Below are positions 57,611-64,000 of a stretch of 64,000 bases of DNA, piece after piece. The notes under the pieces were generated by a model. That model made no database searches, was not told the DNA's origin, and saw only the letters and a list, made by a program, of their open reading frames with translations. The translations under genes and the position numbers were made by a program. The stretch is from contig JAJEKV010000233.1 of assembly GCA_021234155.1 (NCBI GenBank), positions 62,001-126,000 of the forward strand, given 5' to 3'. The DNA comes from Isoetes taiwanensis. Its lineage: Eukaryota > Streptophyta > Lycopodiopsida > Isoetales > Isoetaceae. Position 1 is the first letter of the stretch. The number at the start of each line of letters is the position of its first letter.

Positions 57611-58685
57611 TTAATTTTTATATGTTGGATGTTAATGGTTTGTGTTGCAAAAAATTTGGCCCCTTCATGCCTTAGGGACGCCACCGCGTGTGACAAAAAT
57701 TTTAGAATTCAAACCAGAAAAAAACTAGAATTCATTTGAGGCTTTCATCACCTGTAGCTTTTGAATTTGATCACAATAAAACAAATAGAACATAAGTAAA
57801 AGTTACCATAAAGATAGAGCAGATTGATCCCATTATTCTGAAAGTCATAAAGTTTGCAACACCCATACACAAACATTTTTCAACTGGAATTTAACAGCAA
57901 CCTTTGGCCTCCATGGATTCTACATGCGCCCTTCAATCCCTTCATGTGCCCTGCACCACACACACAAAAAGAGGGCTTTTGTTGTGAGCCATTGGTTGTT
58001 GACCATTGGAAAAAAATGCTAAAATCAATGGCCCTTCATGTGCCCATTATGCACCACACGAACAAAAAAAGGGCTTTTGTTGACCATTGAAAAAAAAAAG
58101 GCTAAAATCAATGGCTCAGAAATGGTGCACTCTAGATGTACGCATTAGTACGTTCATTTCAATACATCACGAAATCATAGGAAAACCTTAGTGAAAAGCG
58201 TACAAAAACACAAAGAAAACCCCTTGTTATTATGCTACATATTATAATAAGAAATTTCTGGTAAATGGAATCTAACGATTTAGGTGTTTGTTGGTGCGGC
58301 ATGAGTTTCTTAGTGATGCAGAAGGTTTGTTTCTTAGTCTAAAGAAGCTTTGAAGAAGAATTGTTTTTTTAGGGTCTTACTCTGTTAGTGCGGACCAGCT
58401 TCTTCGTCCACACAAGTCGAATAGGTTTCCACAGAGGTTGAACATGTCGAATAGGTTTTTACTTGGTTTTTACACAGGTCTGGTAGCTGAGGTTTTCACA
58501 CAGGTTCTGGTCAGCACAGAGGTTCTTCTGGCTGCACTCCTGAACTGTTCGGCTGATTTAGAAGTTTGGATGCACTCCTGAACTGTGATATGGATACTCC
58601 TGAACTCCTTAACTATGAGACAATGATACACTCCTGAACTACAGTTTGTTCCTCGACTGTTGGCTTCAACATAGATAGAAGCTTC
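57611..58685. other. No gene recognised; small tandem repeats
   Basis: A unit of about 90 bases is duplicated at 57938-58110 (CCCTTCATGTGCCC, then GGGCTTTTGTTG, then GCTAAAATCAATGG). Between 58530 and 58640 the motif ACTCCTGAACT appears five times. Confidence 0.5.
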
Positions 58686-60312
58686 TGTGACGTTCCACGT
58701 ATTTATACGGTATACGTAACGTATTTATATGGTATTCGTATAAATATACCGACACGTCACCCACTAAAGGTACGCCACGGGTATTGTAACCTAGGGGGTT
58801 GTCATAAAAGGGATTAAATTATGCTAATTTAATCATTAAAGATAATAACCTATAACCTAGGGAATTAAGGGTTAAATGGATTAATTAGGCTAATTAATGC
58901 TTTGGGAAGGCGCCACCTGGCCCAAATCGATTGGCCAGCATGGGGACTTCCAAATTAGGCTGTCAACCTGATCCCTATCCCTAATTGACTCCCAAAATTC
59001 GTCCAAAAAGGAGCAGGAGCTGAGCGCCTACCCCTGCTAAGCTGAGCGCCACCATACCAAACACTTTTACCTGTGTAGCTGAAGCTGAACACCAAGACCC
59101 AGGAGATGGAAGCACCCAATGGTAACGGTTCCAGCCAGAACTCAGGTGGGTGGCTAGGATAGCCTGTGAATTCTAGGGTAGCGCCCCTGTTGGGCACTGG
59201 TTGTGTTTGTTTCTCCGTTTCCTCTGTGCTTTACTTGTAGGAACTAACCCTTGACTGTAAAGGTGAGTTCTTTTTATTTCTGATGCTGGATTTGCCCTTA
59301 AAAGATGGATTGATGGTTCTTTGCATAGCTTTACTCTGGAAATGGGGGGATAAGGGGGGTAGAGACCTCTGAGCCCATTTATTGTAGTATGCTCCTAGAT
59401 AGAGCCCTGTATTATCCTATTAGTTGCGGCCTGTGTACAAGAGACCACCAGGTCATAGATGCTATGGATTGGCTTAGCACCAAAGAAGGGACGCAGTGGT
59501 GAAGTGGGGGTGTGGTCTTGCACGAACATAAAAGGCTCCCCGAGACTCCTACGGTGGGCTAGGCGATAGCCGGTCCACGAGGGCCGGTATGGGCCCCGAC
59601 ACTCTCGGGTGTAGTGGTGTGATCCGTATGGGGCACCTTGCACTTTGAGTAGACTTAGGGTGAGTAAGTTGGGTACGGATGCGGGGGTCGCTGATGCGGC
59701 ACGTATTCTCTAGCTCACACATGGAACCACTGTGAACCTGGAAGGGGACGCTTCCCTGACCTGCCTCATCGGACCGGGGCGTCATGAACCCTGGAGTAGG
59801 CTCAGCAGGGTGATACCTCGAGCCTGCGTCTCCGGAAGGCTATAGCGAAGCCATAGCGTGAATCGACCCATCTGCAAAGTGTGCACAGGAGGGGCGGATG
59901 GAGTGGACAACCCCATCCGATGTTCTATCCCAGCCAACGCCAGGTTATATCTCTGTCTGCTGATCTCTTGAGGCCGAGCCGTCAGTCTATCCTCACAGGA
60001 GTCTGAACCGGGGTAGAACCTGGGGTTTGGGGTGTTTTCTTAGCTAGATGCATATTTGGATGCGCCACCCTTCGTGGTGGTTATTTATATATGATTTATG
60101 CTGTGTGCTAACATGTATTCACGCTTCCGCGACGTAGGAGTCCCACTGAAGGCGTGGGCCGAATGACACCTCCGTGTCCTTCACTCGGGCATCTCTCTAT
60201 AGATGGCCCGGGATAGACGGAGGGCCCTGCTCGTGGCGATATGGTCGCCATGGGAGGGGAAAGTCCCCGTATGTATACGGCCGGGGGTCGTATATATTCA
60301 GGGAGCGTCACA
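58686..60312 (+). mobile_element. LTR (1.6 kb) of an LTR retrotransposon
   Basis: Starts TGTGACGTTCCACG, ends GGGAGCGTCACA and is followed within three bases by an initiator-tRNA-Met primer site, so it is a 5' LTR. The long GC-rich body is typical of plant Gypsy LTRs. No matching 3' LTR lies in the remaining 3.7 kb, so the element is truncated or extends beyond the window. Confidence 0.8.
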
Positions 60313-60330
60313 GTAGTATCAGAGCATGGT
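60313..60330 (+). promoter_or_regulatory. Primer binding site, initiator tRNA-Met
   Basis: GTAGTATCAGAGCATGG matches the common plant TGGTATCAGAGC primer site with one change, directly behind the LTR end. It primes minus-strand cDNA in LTR retrotransposons. Confidence 0.8.
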
Positions 60331-60493
60331 TCTGGGAAGCCAAACTATTGCACTGGCCACATACTAACTCGTTAGATCGTTAGCTAGTGTGTGAGGGTTT
60401 TAGGGTAGTATGAGATTTGGGGTGGTGTAGTGGATGTCGTCATGATTGCTTTAACGTGGTTTAGGAGTAATTAAGAGGTGAGTACCCGGTGCC

Positions 60494-60690
60494 AAACCCT
60501 AACCCTAAGTGGCGGGCAGGGGGTACCCGGGTGTTGCTGGCGACGGTGGCGACCTCGAGATAGGGGGTGCCCGCCACCTTGAAAAAAAAAAAAAAAAAAC
60601 CCTAAGTGGCGGGCAGGGGGTACCCGGACGCCACTGGCGCCCGTAGCAACGTCGAGGTAGGGGGTGCCCGCCACCTCGAAAAACGTGTTC
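60494..60690. repeat. Two tandem palindromic GC-rich units
   Basis: Each unit of about 95 bases starts AAGTGGCGGGCAGGGGGTAC and ends GGGGGTGCCCGCCACCT, giving an inverted GTGGCGGGCA/TGCCCGCCAC pair around a variable centre. An A run of about 18 separates them. They lie in the leader between the primer site and ORF A'. Confidence 0.75.
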
Positions 60691-60912
60691 CGCCACTTTT
60701 TCCTCTTAAAATTTTTTTAGGGTTAAAATTTCGAATTTAGTTAAGGGTCACTTTTTCTTTCATTTCTTTTTAATGCCTAGCGTCCTTGTGAGCTCCGCCT
60801 AACCGCCATAGCCGCCGGAACTGGAAGCTCTTCTCTGCCATAGCCAACCTCCGTCCCATACCTTTCTCCCCCAAGCGCCTGCCCAGCGCCTACCAGTGCC
60901 TACTTTTTAAGG

Positions 60913-61590
60913 ATGGAGGCAGTCAAGCAAGTATACAAGCGCAAGCCCCGTCATTCTCAAACTCCTATAGAGTTTTTAATGGCAGAACTGCTGCCACAAC
61001 AAAACCCATCGCCAGAAGCGGAGGTAAAAACCGAGGAGATACTGGAATATTTTGTTAAACGTTTCTACGAAGGAGTCAGAATACCATACCCGCTCTTCTG
61101 CTATAATGGGCGCTTTGTATTTAAGCTCAACGCCATACGGGAGACCTGCATTGTAGTTGAACAGGAAGATGGTATCCAGAAGTATGCACGGTTCTTCCCG
61201 CCAGGAGGGGATGAACAAGCTGAAGAAGAGGCCCTACAAACGCAGGCCCAAAACAGTCTGCAAATGGCCCAAGAGGCAGACCTACAGTGGCTAGCATCGG
61301 ATGACCCGGCTTCAGGGTACCGCTACCTGGGAAATGGGATGTGCCTCTTTGATGGGGGAGCATACACCCTCCCAGCTTTTTCATATGAAGAGGAAACTAA
61401 TCGCATCATCTGGGAAGCTGGAACACCCCCATTCTTTACGGATCAATTCCAGCGGGCTGTCGAGATGGATATGCAGGCCAACCCTCCACGCTACTTCCTG
61501 GAGCTTACAAGAAGAACGAATATCAGGATAGCTAGGGAAAAGCAAGCACAGGAGCAAGCCTTGATCAATGATTTGATAATCCAGACATAG
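60913..61590 (+). CDS. ORF A', intact unknown protein of the LTR element
   Basis: A 225-residue frame with ATG at 60913 and TAG at the end. It contains KTEEILEYFVKRFYEGVRIP, FCYNGRFVFKLNA, KYARFFPPGGDEQAEEEAL, DDPASGYRYLGNGMCLFDGG and a charged C-terminal helix IRIAREKQAQEQALINDL. The Ala/Glu/Gln-rich stretch in the middle is probably helical. No zinc knuckle, protease or polymerase motif is visible. It lies 580 bases behind the primer site, the usual place of gag, and has a broken relative at 51241-52826. Function unknown. Confidence 0.65.
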   Translation: MEAVKQVYKRKPRHSQTPIEFLMAELLPQQNPSPEAEVKTEEILEYFVKRFYEGVRIPYPLFCYNGRFVFKLNAIRETCIVVEQEDGIQKYARFFPPGGDEQAEEEALQTQAQNSLQMAQEADLQWLASDDPASGYRYLGNGMCLFDGGAYTLPAFSYEEETNRIIWEAGTPPFFTDQFQRAVEMDMQANPPRYFLELTRRTNIRIAREKQAQEQALINDLIIQT

Positions 61591-62475
61591 AGCTGTGCAA
61601 ACACTGATATGATGATACGACACGAAGATGACGGATTTTTTTGTGAATTGAATTTGCTGGTTGCAAGTTGAATGCTACCAGAGAAGCATTTTCAAACTTG
61701 CTTCCTATTTTGTTCATTTAAGAAGCCGTCAGCATCAGTCTATGAGCCTGGGGGCCTTGGCAGTTTGATCTAGGGGACACTTGTCAATTGTGATGGTAGT
61801 GCCAAGAAATGGCGGTTAGGGCCTGATGATGGCTTCTCATTTGTGCCAAGCTTGGCTGAGTATCTATGCCATTATGGGACTGGAGGACATCTCTTGATTT
61901 GCTCTCGACCTCTTGCTTTGTGTGATGATGGTAGCATCGGTATGTAGGTGGAGCTCGTGGATGCTCATTTAATGAGCATGAGGAAGATGTCAAGGTGATG
62001 GTACATCTCGTGGATTTTGTATAACATTAATAATGATGGTGAAGAATTGATCTCCAACTGGACACATTCCTTTAAGCGGGAAGGTGTTGAAAAGAGCATC
62101 ATTTCGGTATCCCTTTGGGTGGGAGTGTTGAAATTAAGAGATTTAACTCGCCTAGTTTTCAAAGGAACCCGTCATTTCTTTATGGCATCCCTTTGAGTGG
62201 GATACTAAGATTAGATATGATCATTGGGCACCTCCAAAGACGTAAGCCCATGATCATTCTTCCGTGAGTATCGGTTCTTCCTCTATTCTTGCCTTCTCGC
62301 TGGTCCTTATGAGTTCTCCATATGCACTAAGCCATATTGGGGACATGATGATGCGTCACTTAGTCTATTCATATAATTAGTTCCGTAAAGCTTACGTATA
62401 GATGCACGAGGTTACGTCACTTTGGAGCGTGGGACCATAGACATAGGTGAAGGTTGATGAATCTAAGTTAAGTTT
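61591..62475. other. No gene recognised; possible LTR start at 62128
   Basis: A purine tract GGGTGGGAG followed by TGTTGAAATTAAGAG at about 62120-62142 resembles a polypurine tract and Copia LTR start, but no confirming repeat was seen. A stretch at 61793-61946 is open (DGSAKKWRLGPDDGFSF) without a recognised family. Confidence 0.3.
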
Positions 62476-63285
62476 GTGATGACAGCAAATGATGTTTTAT
62501 ATCAAGCATTTCCAAAAAAAAACAATAGATTTCGACTTAAGAATTATCTTCAATATATAAAGAGAGTAATACTTGCAAGTATAACCACGAGGCTTAAAAA
62601 GAAATTAGGTTACAGACCTATGATTCTTCAGTCCCAATTGAAGGTGCCCGTGTGTTATGAGATCTTGCAAAGCCCCTTGAAGAAATGGATTTTCTATAAG
62701 GAGAAGTTGAACCATAATTTACTTTCGACCGAGTCATTTAATTTGATAAAATCTAGATTTTTGACTGCGCAGTTGATTATACCAAAGCCATTGATAAACA
62801 AACACAGTTCCAAAAGGATTTAAAGACGACTTAATTATGCGGTTGTGTCAAAGAGTTTGCCCCTTGCTAGGAATCCCTGTTTCTTGTAATTTGAGTTAGG
62901 TGACAAATTTACACTTAATTCTCTGATTAAAGTTCTATTTGTGATGATTTTTATATCACGACCAAAATAACTAATAGGTTTCGATTAAAGAATATCTCCG
63001 ATTAATGCGATAATAAGTACCAAAGGTACTTTACATCGAGAATATTCAACAACGACAAATAATGACAACATATACAAGGAGGAGAAGTATTATTTGCTTA
63101 TATCAACAAGGCAAAACTATTTGGTTTACAGATACCGTGATTCTTAAATGCCAAACTGGGTACACGTGTTTGTTAATTTCCATAAATTGAAAAATTGGTT
63201 CTAGCAACTCCTTGCAAGGAATTATGCTTCGATCTACCATGGTTATGCCAGCTTTCCCATTCTACTTAAAGTGACAAAGGTGGAG
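62476..63285 (+). repeat. Diverged direct duplication with a lysine-rich frame
   Basis: The stretch from about 62526 to 62710 and that from 62981 to 63190 share order and wording (GATTTCGACTTAAGAAT against GTTTCGATTAAAGAAT; GGTTACAGACCTATGATTCT against GGTTTACAGATACCGTGATTCT). The first copy lies in a 115-codon frame rich in Lys, Leu and Ile (62476-62823) that I do not recognise. The second is broken. Confidence 0.45.
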
Positions 63286-63292
63286 TCCTACC

Positions 63293-63987
63293 CTACTCAA
63301 GGGGCAAACTCTTTAGCACAACTGTCTCCACGGTGAGACCAGGTCCAAAGCCAAGGAGGAAACCATATTCACACCCTTCTCCCGTGGTCTTCATGTTCAT
63401 CTTCTTAGACTGTTTCGCAGATCTCGATCTAGCACAAAAATGACAGAAGCACTAGACATATTACCAACATCACCCATGATTTCCCTAGTAGCCCGGAGCT
63501 TGTCCTTGTTCGGGTTGAGAGCAGCCTCCATCTTGTCAAGGATGAGAGGACCGCCAGGATGAACTACCCAAAACATGTCGTTAAGATCAGGTGATCCAAC
63601 AGCTTCTCTTCCTTTAATCAGAGATTTCTCAATGTTGCTGGAGATGACATAGGGGACATCTCTCTGTAGTCTAAACACAAGGCCAGCTTCACGAAGAATA
63701 CCCTCAATTGCACCATCACTGTCGGGAAGAACAGATTCTCCCGCCCAAGCAAGCTCAAAAACAGGTTTTTCATGCTGTTGAGGATCTGCGCCAACAATAA
63801 CTGCTGCAGAGCCATCTCCAAAGAGGGCAGAACCAACGAGGCCATCAAAATGAGCTTCAGAAGGGGCTTCAAATGTAGATGCAGTAATTTCACTGCATAC
63901 AACAAGAACTCTTGAGCCCTTGTTATTTTCAGCCACATCTTTTCCTAGCGCAATCGCAGAGGGCAACACAATTGACGGAGGATGCTG
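63293..63987 (-). pseudogene. Chalcone synthase-like (type III polyketide synthase), C-terminal part
   Basis: The frame from 63987 reads [80 protein letters not shown] and [15 protein letters not shown]. The family's catalytic His (VVHPGG) and Asn (GNMSSA) are present. In the family, starter and extender CoA units are condensed to chalcone or related polyketides. Two defects: upstream, the region of the active-site Cys (GCFAGG type) is replaced by [12 protein letters not shown] behind an in-frame TAG; downstream, a frame change near 63420 leads to an early TGA at 63397, while the GFGPGLTVE signature (about 63335-63355) and the end at 63293 are read in another frame. Pseudogene, or sequence error in a real gene. 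Confidence 0.85.
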
Positions 63988-64000
63988 CTAAGCTTCGGGA

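Noticed and set aside
62476-62823. Naming the lysine-rich 115-codon frame
   Set aside because: No domain recognised and its tandem relative is broken; reported only as part of a duplication.

Overview
This window is nuclear DNA of a land plant. The evidence is three spliced plant gene fragments (an acyl-protein thioesterase, a REV7/MAD2B HORMA protein and a type III polyketide synthase of the chalcone synthase family), plant-type Ty1/copia coding sequence, initiator-tRNA-Met primer binding sites and long LTRs. The density of nested repeats suggests a large, repeat-rich genome. The species cannot be told from the sequence; a fern or lycophyte is a guess. Almost everything between the gene fragments is mobile DNA in several layers.

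Region by region. 1-330: palindromic MITE copy. 1058-1318 (-): first two coding exons of an acyl-protein thioesterase running off the left edge. About 1976-6205 (-): decayed Copia element, truncated inside its gag zinc-knuckle region exactly where a REV7 gene copy (6217-7195, +) begins. 8600-9330: 3' end of a LINE with a (TTTAC)n tail. 9560-9783: tRNA-derived SINE. 9790-10090: palindromic minisatellite. 12024-28380: three copies of a repeat here called R, two head-to-tail (R1, R2) and one inverted (R3), delimited by long (TA)n tracts. R2 carries a 3.7-kb insertion with a target duplication and, at its right end, a 1-kb near-perfect palindrome with a MITE at its apex.

28425-50962: a complex of inverted and direct duplications. 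A 1.6-kb arm at 28425-30050 is inverted relative to 44088-45735. A 0.63-kb arm (Z) flanks the first copy of a 5.2-kb repeat X (32787-37960), and X is repeated directly at 45758-50962. R and X appear to be two branches of one unnamed element family: their last exons encode similar peptides, each followed by a GC-rich stem-loop. Short elements here called E (39719-40776, 44105-45068 and its inverted copy) carry a strongly structured RNA motif. This motif recurs at 29189-29269 (-), 39907-39981 (-), 44887-44967 (+) and 57004-57080 (+), with compensatory stem changes and GNRA-loop variation.

50963-61590: two diverged copies of an internal region with a shared leader and an unknown protein (ORF A). 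The second copy lies directly behind an LTR (58686-60312) and a tRNA-Met primer site, so ORF A belongs to a non-autonomous LTR element. The first copy is broken by a hAT-like insertion and a 2.5-kb solo LTR with a 5-bp target duplication. Its reading frame then runs into a Q/D-rich linker and a well-preserved histone H3 fold (55336-56169). This possible retroelement-protein/histone H3 fusion and the structured RNA are the most interesting items. 63293-63987 (-) is a frameshifted chalcone synthase-like fragment.

Caution: near-identical copies (R1/R2, X1/X2) differ mostly at CAG and CTG trinucleotides, often by small indels. This looks like sequencing or polishing error at CHG-methylated sites and may explain some of the broken frames.
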